The position numbers and the translations under genes are program-made. The notes under the pieces are model-generated. The model was not told the origin of the DNA and ran no database searches. It saw nothing but the letters and a program-made list of their open reading frames with translations. Shown piece by piece: positions 9,495 through 18,915 of a stretch of DNA of 35,521 nt (position 1 is the stretch's first letter; every line of letters starts with the position of its first letter). Origin of the DNA: an uncultured Bacilli bacterium (GTDB lineage Bacteria > Bacillota_I > Bacilli_A > RF39 > UBA660); contig CANQAS010000007.1 of assembly GCA_947589535.1 (NCBI GenBank), forward strand, positions 1 through 35,521, read 5' to 3'.

Positions 9495-9524
9495 GTCAGT
9501 TTAGAAAAGACTTAACTGACTTGA
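9491..9524. terminator. polC terminator-like hairpin overlapping the end of the CDS
   Basis: Perfect 11-bp inverted repeat TCAAGTCAGTT / AACTGACTTGA, 12-nt loop; weak T-run on the minus strand (TTTTCTAATT). Confidence 0.6.
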
Positions 9525-12500
9525 CTCCGGAAGTTCTTCAAAAATACCCATTATTTTCATTTTATCGGTAAGTGTTTGAGATACTTTACCTCTTACCTGC
9601 ACATCTTCAATTGATATGTATTTTCCTTTTTCTCTTTCTTCTACGATTTTTTTAGCAACGGTATCACCTAGACCATCTATTGCGTTAAATGGTGCAACAA
9701 TAGTATTATCATCTCTAACTTTCCAAACTGTTGCGTTACTTTCATATAATTTTGGTACTAAGAATTTTATTCCTCTTGCAGTTGCTTCTAGACATACTTT
9801 TAAACTTTCTAAAACTCCTAATTCCTTATTTGAAGCATCAAAACCTTTGTTTTGAATTTCAATTATCTTAGCTTTTATTGCATCATAACCCTTTGACATT
9901 ATTTCAATATCAACGTCTGTTGCTTTTGAAGTAAGCCAAGAAGCATAGAAATATACTGGCATATGAACTTTATACCAAGCAATTCTAAACGCCGATATAA
10001 CGTATGCTGCTGCGTGGGCCTTAGGGAACATGTACTTAATCTTCTCACATGAGTCAATAAACCATTCTGGTATATTAGCTTCTTCCATAGTTTTTTTATG
10101 TTCCTTCCAAGTTTCTGGATCTTTAGAAGCTCTTCCTTTACGAACAAATTCCATTATCTTAAATGCTTTTATTGGTTTTACACCATTATACATAAGATAT
10201 ACCATTATATCATCACGACATCCTATAACTTCTTTAAATGGAACTATATTGTTTTTAATTAGGTCTTGAGCGTTTCCTAACCAAACGTCAGTACCATGCG
10301 ACAACCCAGATATTTTAATTAATTCCGCAAAAGTTTTAGGTTTTGTTTCACTAACCATTCCGATTGTAAATGGTGTACCAAACTCTGGTATTCCAAGGGT
10401 ACCTGTTTTATTAAGTATTTGTTCATTAGTAACACCAAGAGCCTTTGTTGATGTAAATATACTCATGGTATCTTTATCATCTAATGGTACTTTTGTAATA
10501 TCAGTACCGGTTAAATCTTGAATCATACGTAATTGGGTTGGGTCTGAATGTCCTAAAATATCTAGTTTAAGTACACATTCATCTATCGCATGATAATCAA
10601 AGTGTGTTGTTCTCCAAGGACTTGATGCATCTTCTGCTGGAAATTGAAAAGGTGTAAAATCAAATACCTTCATATAATCTGGTATAACAACTATACCACC
10701 TGGGTGCTGACCTGTTGTTCTTTTAACACCTGTACATCCAGCAGCTAATCTTTCAATTTCAGCAGGCCTTTTATTTATTCCTTTTTCTTCTAAATATCCT
10801 TTTACAAATCCATATGCGGTTTTTTCAGCAACCGTACCAATGGTACCTGCTCTAAATACGTTGTCAGGTCCAAATAAAACTTTTGTATATGCATGAGCAG
10901 ATGCTTGGTTTAAATCACTAAAGTTAAGGTCGATGTCAGGAACCTTATCAGCATTGAATCCTAAAAAAGTCGCAAATGGCATATCTTGACCATCTTTATA
11001 CATATAATTACCACATTTTGGACACTTCTTATCAGGAAGATCAAAACCACTAGAATACTGACTACCAAGTGCTTCCCCATTATCAAACTCAAATATACTA
11101 TGTTGACAGTTAGTACATCTGTAATGGGCTGGAAGTGGATTTACTTCTGTTATACCCATCATTGTAGCAACAAACGATGATCCAACAGAACCACGGGATC
11201 CTACTAGGTATCCTTCATCATTAGAATGTTTAACAAGTCTTTGCGAAATTAAATATATTGGATCAAATCCTCCACCGATAATTCCACCAAGTTCCTTTGA
11301 CACTTTCTTATCTAAAGCATCATCATCAAGTTCGCCTTCTTCTTCATCCAAATTATTTTTAAAATACGTTCTAAGTAAGTCTTTAACCGCATCAAATCCT
11401 TTTAATATAACATCATGTAGATTAGCAAATGTCTTGTTTTTTAATTCTTCTTCACTAATATTAGGATTATCTTTTTTTATGTTTTCCTCACATATTTTAT
11501 ATACAACGTTGCCATAAAGTTCCATTGCAATACGTTCTTCTATGTTATATGGTAATGGATCTCCATACCATTCTTTAGCCTTATTATAAACTAAATCGGT
11601 TACAACTCTTGGACAATCTAGATAACTTTTTCCATCATCTGATTTTACTCTTGGTGAAAATGGTATACCATGCGTATCAATAATAACTTCTATTTCTTCT
11701 ACCATGTCAAGTATTTTATTAGTGTTAGTAACAACTATTTCGTAAGCTAAATCTTCACCTAAAAACGCAAAATTTTCTAGCATTTCATTAGTAGTTCTAA
11801 AATGTTGAGAAGGTATTTCTTTAATATCCTTCTTTGCAAGTGGGTGTCTTCCTCCACCAGGTACTTTTTGGTTAATTATTATTTCACGATATATTTTATC
11901 TTCTTTCTTAAAATGATGTACGTCACCTGTTGCAACAATCATCTTTCCAGCTTCTTTTGTTGATTCTACAACTTTTTTAATATGGGCTTTTAACTCATCT
12001 TCATTTTTAAAGTCTCCTAATTGTAATAAATGGTTATACACTTCAGGTGGCTGAACTTCTACGTAATCATAAAAATTAATTATGTTAGTAAGTTCTTGTC
12101 CTTCCTTACTTCTAGCTAAAGTAAATACTTCTGATTCATAACATCCACTACCAATTAATACTCCTTGTCTTAAACGTTCTACCTCACTTCTAAGTATTCT
12201 AGGAGTTTTATATATGTAAACTGTATTAGCCAGTGATATCATTTCAAATATGTTTTTTAAACCTTGTTTATTAACGGCTATAGCGTTAAAATGATACGTT
12301 CTACCAAACTTATGTATTTCATCTTTAGATACTAATCTATCTAAATCACTTATTTTTTCAAAATTTTGAGAATCTAATTTTAGAAGCATTTTATGAAATA
12401 CGTGTGCTGTTCCTTCAGCATCATAATCAGCTCTATGGTGGGCATCTTCTTCCCAAGGAATATTATATCTTTTAACAAGAACAGATAAGCTGTGCCTTGC

Positions 12501-14099
12501 ATAACCTTGATCTAACGTTCTAGATAACTCTAATGTATCAATTACGGTGTTTTTAAATTCGCCAAGATTATATTTTTTCATAGCCATACTAATAAAAGAA
12601 ATATCAAACTTAGCATTGTGCGCTACCATAGGTAGGTCTCCAGCCCACTTTAAAAATCTTTTAGTGACAGCTTCTTCATCATCACAACCAGATACCATTG
12701 CGTCTGTTATTTGTGTTAATTCTGTTATTTTGTCTGGAATGTGTCTTTTTGGATCGATTAATTCATCAAATCTATCAATAATATCACCATTAGATATTTT
12801 AACAGCACCTATTTCAATCATTTGATCGCCACCAGCTGCATTAAAACCAGTTGTTTCCGTGTCAAATACAACGTAAGTGCTATCCATTAAAGAATCATCA
12901 GTTGGTCTTACTACGATATTAACAGTATCATCAACTAAAGTTAACTCAACTCCATATAATCCTTTAAAATGTTGTGATGGATCTTCTATTTTTTTATTAT
13001 GTCCTTTAATAATTCCGTAAGCTACTGGAAAGGCTTGGCAGCCATTATGATCGGTTATCGCAACACCACGATATCCCATGTTAATAGCATTTGTAACAAG
13101 TTCACAGGTATGTTTACCTAAGTCCAATCTTGTTAATCCATCCATCTGACTCATCATCGTATGAGCATGAAGTTCTACCCTTTTTACTTTTGCATCATCA
13201 GTTACAACAACATCTTTTGAAGGTATTTTCATAACGTTCCTAATATTTAAAACTAAATCGTTTGCAAATGTATCTTGCTTAACATACCCATTTATCCTAA
13301 ACCAACCTGATTTCATAGCTTTTGATACTTTTTTAAACGAATCAGCATCTTTAGTAAAATACTTAGCATATATACTATCGGTATTATCACTTATTTTAAA
13401 CGTAAGAATCTTAAAAGAACTTTTACTTGATTCAAACTCTTCAACACCAAACACGTAAGCTTCAACGGTAACATTTCCTTCTTCGGCAATTATATCATTT
13501 ATCCTAGTGATATTACCTTCCTTTATTTCATCACCAACAATTATTGGATTATCTTTTTTAGGAACATCAGATACCTCTTTTTTTATAGCTTCTTCTAATT
13601 CTTTTTTAACCGTAATTGCATTTTCTTCATTTACCAAAATCTCTATTTTAACATCACTATACCCTATTTGATTATAATATTTTATTATGCTGGTGATATT
13701 ATTTTTTAGAATGTTCTCCTCAGCAATGTTGTCTACCTCAATAACTATCTTTTTACCTTCAGATGTAACTTTCTTTTCTTTAAATAACTCTTTCATAGGT
13801 TTCGTTAAAGTACTGTTTTCAATTGCTTTATCATAATAATTTGTTATATTATCATAACTAATATTATTAACTACAAACTCTGCTTTAATTGAGTTCATAT
13901 CAGGAAAACCATCTTTTATATTTTCATTTATAAAGGATAAAACATCATCATTAAGAATATTTTCTATTTGAATTACAAAAACACCGTTTTTTCTAGATGA
14001 GTCCATTTTTAATTTTAAAATTTTACCATTATTAAAATATTTATAATATTCCAAAGGAAGTTTAATTCTTTCTAAAAAAAGTTTTAATTTATCATGCAT
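9501..14099 (-). CDS. polC: DNA polymerase III PolC-type alpha subunit
   Basis: 1532 aa; OB and PHP (ELHAHTMMSQMDG), inserted DnaQ-like exonuclease (VVFDTETTGF), zinc-finger (CPKCGNYM), PDIDLNFS; C-terminal clamp motif QLSLF. Confidence 0.98.
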   Translation of the reverse strand: MHDKLKLFLERIKLPLEYYKYFNNGKILKLKMDSSRKNGVFVIQIENILNDDVLSFINENIKDGFPDMNSIKAEFVVNNISYDNITNYYDKAIENSTLTKPMKELFKEKKVTSEGKKIVIEVDNIAEENILKNNITSIIKYYNQIGYSDVKIEILVNEENAITVKKELEEAIKKEVSDVPKKDNPIIVGDEIKEGNITRINDIIAEEGNVTVEAYVFGVEEFESSKSSFKILTFKISDNTDSIYAKYFTKDADSFKKVSKAMKSGWFRINGYVKQDTFANDLVLNIRNVMKIPSKDVVVTDDAKVKRVELHAHTMMSQMDGLTRLDLGKHTCELVTNAINMGYRGVAITDHNGCQAFPVAYGIIKGHNKKIEDPSQHFKGLYGVELTLVDDTVNIVVRPTDDSLMDSTYVVFDTETTGFNAAGGDQMIEIGAVKISNGDIIDRFDELIDPKRHIPDKITELTQITDAMVSGCDDEEAVTKRFLKWAGDLPMVAHNAKFDISFISMAMKKYNLGEFKNTVIDTLELSRTLDQGYARHSLSVLVKRYNIPWEEDAHHRADYDAEGTAHVFHKMLLKLDSQNFEKISDLDRLVSKDEIHKFGRTYHFNAIAVNKQGLKNIFEMISLANTVYIYKTPRILRSEVERLRQGVLIGSGCYESEVFTLARSKEGQELTNIINFYDYVEVQPPEVYNHLLQLGDFKNEDELKAHIKKVVESTKEAGKMIVATGDVHHFKKEDKIYREIIINQKVPGGGRHPLAKKDIKEIPSQHFRTTNEMLENFAFLGEDLAYEIVVTNTNKILDMVEEIEVIIDTHGIPFSPRVKSDDGKSYLDCPRVVTDLVYNKAKEWYGDPLPYNIEERIAMELYGNVVYKICEENIKKDNPNISEEELKNKTFANLHDVILKGFDAVKDLLRTYFKNNLDEEEGELDDDALDKKVSKELGGIIGGGFDPIYLISQRLVKHSNDEGYLVGSRGSVGSSFVATMMGITEVNPLPAHYRCTNCQHSIFEFDNGEALGSQYSSGFDLPDKKCPKCGNYMYKDGQDMPFATFLGFNADKVPDIDLNFSDLNQASAHAYTKVLFGPDNVFRAGTIGTVAEKTAYGFVKGYLEEKGINKRPAEIERLAAGCTGVKRTTGQHPGGIVVIPDYMKVFDFTPFQFPAEDASSPWRTTHFDYHAIDECVLKLDILGHSDPTQLRMIQDLTGTDITKVPLDDKDTMSIFTSTKALGVTNEQILNKTGTLGIPEFGTPFTIGMVSETKPKTFAELIKISGLSHGTDVWLGNAQDLIKNNIVPFKEVIGCRDDIMVYLMYNGVKPIKAFKIMEFVRKGRASKDPETWKEHKKTMEEANIPEWFIDSCEKIKYMFPKAHAAAYVISAFRIAWYKVHMPVYFYASWLTSKATDVDIEIMSKGYDAIKAKIIEIQNKGFDASNKELGVLESLKVCLEATARGIKFLVPKLYESNATVWKVRDDNTIVAPFNAIDGLGDTVAKKIVEEREKGKYISIEDVQVRGKVSQTLTDKMKIMGIFEELPESSQLSLF

Positions 14100-14126
14100 A
14101 ATATCACCTTACTTCAAACAATTTAT

Positions 14127-14155
14127 ATTATAACATTTTATTGTTTTATAATAAA
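14127..14155 (-). promoter_or_regulatory. polC promoter (weak -35)
   Basis: Minus strand TATAAT with TTTATT 17 nt upstream. Confidence 0.35.
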
Positions 14156-14157
14156 GA

Positions 14158-14185
14158 AAAAAAACAACTTTATAAGTTGCTTTTT
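14158..14185 (-). terminator. Intrinsic terminator upstream of polC
   Basis: Minus strand GCAACTTATAAAGTTGTTTTTTTTT. Confidence 0.7.
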
Positions 14186-14289
14186 AGATATTATTTTTAA
14201 TAAACATTGCTAAAGTATAAGTATATTCTTTACTTTTTACCAAAAGTTTCTAAACTTGTTACATTATAATAATATTTAGCAAAATCCAA

Positions 14290-15132
14290 TTATTCTATAA
14301 TTAATTCTGATAAGCCTTTTAATTCATATCCTTTCCTAGTAATAGAATTTATAATAATATTAAATTCATTAATATCAAATGTATTAAGATTATATGAAAT
14401 TATACTACCATTTTCTAAACTACTTTTTAACTTAGAGATACTAGGATTATTTATAGTAGGAATTAACGAATACATTCTTTTTTTATCGCATACTTTCTTA
14501 TAATCAGTATTTTTATTTTCATTAAGACAAAATAAAGAATCTTTTAAAGTGATACTCTCAATTAAATTATTTGTAATATTTATAGTATCTTTTTTATATT
14601 TACCATCATAACCTAAATTATAAATTTCAGAATCTAAGTTATTTATGGCAAAACCAATATCTATATTTTCTTCTAAAAATTTACCATCAACAAAAAAATT
14701 AACTACTGTATTATTAGAAGCAATTAAAGATAATAAACCATCTAAATTATCATTACTGTCTAATTTAAATATCAAATACACGTATTTATTTTTATTATTA
14801 CCTTTCTTAATATAATAATCAAATGAATTTGTTATACTAGTGTTTGGTAATGTCTTGTCATATTCAATTTTATCTTTATCAAACACATTTTCATCTTTCA
14901 TATTTTTATAAGATCGATTCTCGTTTACTTCCAGTCCAGAAATTCCAAGTATTATTTCATCATCATTTATAATCGGTTCTATTGGATTTACCCTGTTTTT
15001 TTCTTTATACTTAATAATTTCTTTCATTACTGGATTACTTTTTTTAGCTTCACTAAATACTTTATCAGTGTAAATGAAACTAAGGACTAATAAAAATAAT
15101 ATAGATAATAACTTACCTAGTGTTTTAAACAT
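14290..15132 (-). CDS. NodB/polysaccharide-deacetylase-like extracytoplasmic protein, apparently lacking catalytic residues
   Basis: Signal/TM N-terminus; GLEVNENRSYKNMK, VVNFFVDGKFLEEN (cf. ATFFVVGKxLEKN); DDGP and HxxxH positions degenerate. Confidence 0.65.
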   Translation of the reverse strand: MFKTLGKLLSILFLLVLSFIYTDKVFSEAKKSNPVMKEIIKYKEKNRVNPIEPIINDDEIILGISGLEVNENRSYKNMKDENVFDKDKIEYDKTLPNTSITNSFDYYIKKGNNKNKYVYLIFKLDSNDNLDGLLSLIASNNTVVNFFVDGKFLEENIDIGFAINNLDSEIYNLGYDGKYKKDTINITNNLIESITLKDSLFCLNENKNTDYKKVCDKKRMYSLIPTINNPSISKLKSSLENGSIISYNLNTFDINEFNIIINSITRKGYELKGLSELIIE

Positions 15133-15188
15133 TTTATCACCTAATAAATGATATGTTTAACCATTTAATAACATACCATTATTTTATG

Positions 15189-15215
15189 CAATAAAAGAAA
15201 CCAATAAGGTTTCTA
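15189..15215. terminator. Terminator overlapping the stop of the upstream gene
   Basis: Stem AGAAACC-aataa-GGTTTCT; the TAG stop is part of the stem. Confidence 0.6.
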
Positions 15216-16133
15216 ATTATTTTTATATGCCGCCTCTGGCTTTAAAAGATAAGTATTAGAAATATATGTATTATCTTCACTTATGCTCCAATTTTCCAAC
15301 TTATAATGTTCAATGTTATCTGCGTATATTTTAAAAGTAACACTTGAAATTTTACTTAAATTAGGAATGGTTATTTTTCCTTCTTCATCTATTTTTATAT
15401 CTTTTAGTTTTATTATCTTGTTTAAATCAGTATAACTAACTTTTACATTTATTTTTATAGGAGTATTGATTATAAAAGTTCTAGGATCATCCTTATTAGT
15501 ATTAATTATAATCTTCTCATTTTTGTTCTTAGCATTTTTTAATTCATCATTTGATATAGGGCTATAATATCCCTTTACGGTAAATATTTTATAAGCATAC
15601 TTAGATGAGGAATCTTCAGAATCCATAAATTTCCAAGTTGCTGGAGCAAATGATTTTTGAATTTTAGAACTATTTATAATCTGTATTTTTATTTTCCATG
15701 TAACGTTTTTATTGCATACGGATTTTATATTTACCTTAAACGATTTAGTACCTTTCTTAATGGTTTTGCTTTTTTCTTCTATCCATTCATTATCTATCAA
15801 TTTATATATTGTATATTTATAACTTCCTTGATAACTTTCTACCAAAGAAGAAGGCTTTATTTCCAATACGTAATCACTTTTATCATAATACTCGTTAACA
15901 TAAAATCCATTCTTGTTTTCTATTGCTCCAAATATTTTTTCAAAGGTAGCAGAATAAAGAAGTTTCAAAGGAGATTCACCTTTTATTACACCAACGAAAG
16001 AAATGGAAAGTATTATACAAATAGCAAAGCAAACGCATATTGAAATCCTAGCTTTATTTAATATACTATTATCAGCAAGTTTTGGTCTTCCTACCTTATT
16101 CTTACCCTCATCACTTAATAACCATTCTTTCAT
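15213..16133 (-). CDS. Single-pass membrane protein with N-terminal GRPKLAD motif
   Basis: MKEWLLSDEGKNKVGRPKLADNSILNKARISICVCFAICIILSISFVGVI then a beta-rich extracytoplasmic region. Confidence 0.8.
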   Translation of the reverse strand: MKEWLLSDEGKNKVGRPKLADNSILNKARISICVCFAICIILSISFVGVIKGESPLKLLYSATFEKIFGAIENKNGFYVNEYYDKSDYVLEIKPSSLVESYQGSYKYTIYKLIDNEWIEEKSKTIKKGTKSFKVNIKSVCNKNVTWKIKIQIINSSKIQKSFAPATWKFMDSEDSSSKYAYKIFTVKGYYSPISNDELKNAKNKNEKIIINTNKDDPRTFIINTPIKINVKVSYTDLNKIIKLKDIKIDEEGKITIPNLSKISSVTFKIYADNIEHYKLENWSISEDNTYISNTYLLKPEAAYKNN

Positions 16134-16145
16134 GTTAACACCTTC

Positions 16146-17855
16146 TTATTTTTTGTAATCAAGTATCTTCTTATGTATTCCAGGTTCAACCATATCAAGG
16201 GTTGAAATACTAAGTTCTAAGGATTTTTTATACTCACCCTTAAAAAATAGTTTTTCTGCTTTTACAAGTCCATCATTTATTACCATCTTAGACGATCTAT
16301 ACCTATTTCCATACACTATTGCATACTCAGATAATAATGCAGCTTTTACCATTTCAGCAGTTGTATTATGTAGTTTAAACACAAGGTCTCTTGCCGTATC
16401 AACACGTACGTTTAAAGTATCTATATCAAGTGGCTTTTTTGATAATTCCTTTTGTATTTCTTTTATCGCATCAGAAGCTTCGGATAACTCAGTATAATAA
16501 ATATCTGGTATTATAGGTAATCTATTTTTTCTTATTTGATACTTAGATTGCTTTAATAACACCTTAATATCTTCTAGTTGTCCTTTAGCTCGTTCTTCAT
16601 CATCTTTTAAATTACTTACCTTCTGTAAAAATCCATTTAATCTTTCGTGCATTTTAGTTAGTTTAAGCATTATAATTTCAAGTTCAGCATTTAATTTAGA
16701 AAAAGGAAAACTATGATTTTTCTCTAAGTTTTTAAGTTTATCATAATCTTTTTCTATTTCATAAAATTCTTTTTTTAAAAGCCTAATATTATCAAGTGTT
16801 TCATCCGTTAAATTATAACGTTTCTTCATCTCTGGTAGTTTAGTTTCAATAGCGTCTAACACTTTAATAACATGATTTTTCTTTTTATCGAAACTAACTA
16901 ATCCTTCTTCATAATATTTTCTAGTTAATTTTTCAGTTTCAAAATCATTAAACAGCGAATCATAATATTCTAATATAGTTTTTAATTCAAAAGATACATC
17001 TTCTAAATTAAGAACCCTAACACGGTCAAATATAGCATTTACTTTCTTTTCAGTTTCAACGATGTTATACTCAACGTTTAAATAGTCAAGTTGATACCCT
17101 TCTCTAGTAAGCTTTATATATTCTGATGATACATCTTCTGTTCTTTTTGGAATAAGATTTTTACCCATAAGCATGATTTCGGGAATTTCATCAATTATTA
17201 TCGTCATATGATCTAACATTTCAGTTAAACCTTTAACAACATATATAACTTCTTCATAATCTTTTTTTTCCATTACTTGTTCAAACTCTTCAAAACGTTT
17301 TTCTATAGTTTCAAATTGTAATTCTATAGTCTTAACAGTCTCCTCATAATCTGGTTTTGTATCTATGAATTTTTTCTTTAATTTTCTATATAACGATTTA
17401 AGCTTTATAACGGTAGACCGATTCCTCTCCTCACTTAAAGTTATTTCTTTTATTTCTGATATTATTCCTTTTATCTTCGTTCTTATTTCATATAATTTTA
17501 TTTCTACTTCTGATATTTTTGAATATACCTCTTTTGACTTACTCTTATCTATTAAAAAGTCTACTTCAATTATCATATCGTTAATGTAAGGTATTGTCTC
17601 ATTTTCAATTATTTCAAACTTTAACTTCCAGGTTTTATAACGTTCTTCTAATTTTGAATTATTTTTAACAAGTGCTTCAACTTTTGATAACTCATTTAAT
17701 ACTGGTACGTTAATAAGTAAGTTTTTTTCTTTTTCTAATTTATCTAGCTCATTAATTAATCTTTTTTTTCTCTTACTTTTAATGATAAATATTATCAAAA
17801 AAATAATAATCACTAATATTACAATAACTGTTCCAATATATAATCCCTTTGTCAT
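16146..17855 (-). CDS. ezrA: EzrA septation ring regulator
   Basis: 569 aa; N-terminal TM then long coiled coils (spectrin-like), typical EzrA size and layout. Confidence 0.85.
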   Translation of the reverse strand: MTKGLYIGTVIVILVIIIFLIIFIIKSKRKKRLINELDKLEKEKNLLINVPVLNELSKVEALVKNNSKLEERYKTWKLKFEIIENETIPYINDMIIEVDFLIDKSKSKEVYSKISEVEIKLYEIRTKIKGIISEIKEITLSEERNRSTVIKLKSLYRKLKKKFIDTKPDYEETVKTIELQFETIEKRFEEFEQVMEKKDYEEVIYVVKGLTEMLDHMTIIIDEIPEIMLMGKNLIPKRTEDVSSEYIKLTREGYQLDYLNVEYNIVETEKKVNAIFDRVRVLNLEDVSFELKTILEYYDSLFNDFETEKLTRKYYEEGLVSFDKKKNHVIKVLDAIETKLPEMKKRYNLTDETLDNIRLLKKEFYEIEKDYDKLKNLEKNHSFPFSKLNAELEIIMLKLTKMHERLNGFLQKVSNLKDDEERAKGQLEDIKVLLKQSKYQIRKNRLPIIPDIYYTELSEASDAIKEIQKELSKKPLDIDTLNVRVDTARDLVFKLHNTTAEMVKAALLSEYAIVYGNRYRSSKMVINDGLVKAEKLFFKGEYKKSLELSISTLDMVEPGIHKKILDYKK

Positions 17856-18045
17856 AACTTCCTCCTATGACCTACTATATGAATATTTTATCACAATTTA
17901 TCGTAAATTGCACTTAAAAATCATAAAAATAAAAGAATGAATAAAATAACTTCATTCGCCTTATTTTTATTTAAAATTAATAGTTTAGTTAATGATAGCT
18001 GTTTTATAATAAAAAATATAATTATCAGGTATTTAAGCCATTTTC

Positions 18046-18074
18046 TTGACTTATTGCATATAATTAGTTATAAT
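18046..18074 (+). promoter_or_regulatory. rpsD promoter
   Basis: TTGACT - 17 nt - TATAAT just upstream of the S4 leader. Confidence 0.8.
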
Positions 18075-18080
18075 TACTAG

Positions 18081-18225
18081 CGTGTAAACTTTAAAGCAGC
18101 ACTTTTTTGAATTTAATAACGTGTTTGTTTGCATTTGTTATATTAGTAATCTTTATTAGCTGCAAAGACGAACATATTAAAACAAACTCCCTATTAAATG
18201 GCAATAAGTCCTTTAGTTTACAAAA
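18081..18225 (+). promoter_or_regulatory. Ribosomal protein S4 leader (autoregulatory)
   Basis: Long-range stem TGTAAACTttAAAG (about 18083) with CTTTAGTTTACA (18211-18222) and nested GCAGC/GCTGC (18159-18163), immediately 5' of rpsD. Confidence 0.7.
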
Positions 18226-18245
18226 ACAAAAAGGAGGAATGAATT

Positions 18246-18851
18246 ATGTCAAGATATACAGGTCCAATGTATAAAAAAAGTCGTCACTTAGGCTTCTCAT
18301 TACTTGAAACTGGAAAAGAACTTGTTAAAAGACCATATGGTCCAGGACAACACGGAAATGATAAAAGACGTGGTAAAGCTTCTGAATACAAGCTTCAATT
18401 AATGGAAAAACAAAAAGTTAGATTAATGTATGGTGTTAATGAAAAACAATTTAGATTAACATTTGAAAAAGCAGCTAAAATGAAAGGTATTCAAGGTGAA
18501 AACTTTCTAAAATTGTTAGAAAGTAGATTAGATAATGTTGTTTACCGTATGGGAATTGCTTCTACTAGAAGAGCTGCTAGACAAGTAGTTAACCATGGTC
18601 ATATTACTGTTAATGGTACTAAAGTTGACATTCCATCATACCAAGTTAAACCTGGTGATGTAATTGCAGTTAAAGAATCTTCAAAAGATCATAAGGCTAT
18701 TTTAGAATCTTTAGAAAAAGTTACTAAAACAGTTGAATACGTTGAATTTGATAAAAAGAAATTATCTGGTACTTACGTACGTATGCCTGAAAGAAGCGAA
18801 TTATCAGCTGATATTAAAGAATCAATGATTGTTGAATTCTACAATAAATAA
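18246..18851 (+). CDS. rpsD: Ribosomal protein uS4
   Basis: [26 protein letters not shown]...[20 protein letters not shown]; strong SD AAGGAGG. Confidence 0.99.
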   Translation: MSRYTGPMYKKSRHLGFSLLETGKELVKRPYGPGQHGNDKRRGKASEYKLQLMEKQKVRLMYGVNEKQFRLTFEKAAKMKGIQGENFLKLLESRLDNVVYRMGIASTRRAARQVVNHGHITVNGTKVDIPSYQVKPGDVIAVKESSKDHKAILESLEKVTKTVEYVEFDKKKLSGTYVRMPERSELSADIKESMIVEFYNK

Positions 18852-18877
18852 GACCTTAAGGTCTTATTTTTATTTTT
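18850..18877 (+). terminator. rpsD terminator
   Basis: AAGACCTTAAGGTCTT followed by ATTTTTATTTTTT. Confidence 0.85.
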
Positions 18878-18880
18878 TCA

Positions 18881-18913
18881 AAAAAATCAAGAGTATTTCT
18901 CTTGATCTTTTTT
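18881..18913 (-). terminator. Terminator of the convergent TPR gene
   Basis: AAAAAATCAAGAG-tattt-CTCTTGATCTTTTTT, usable on the minus strand. Confidence 0.75.
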
Positions 18914-18915
18914 AA

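Noticed and set aside
9899-10147. 82-aa alternative-frame ORF inside polC
   Set aside because: Out-of-frame reading within a strongly conserved polC region.
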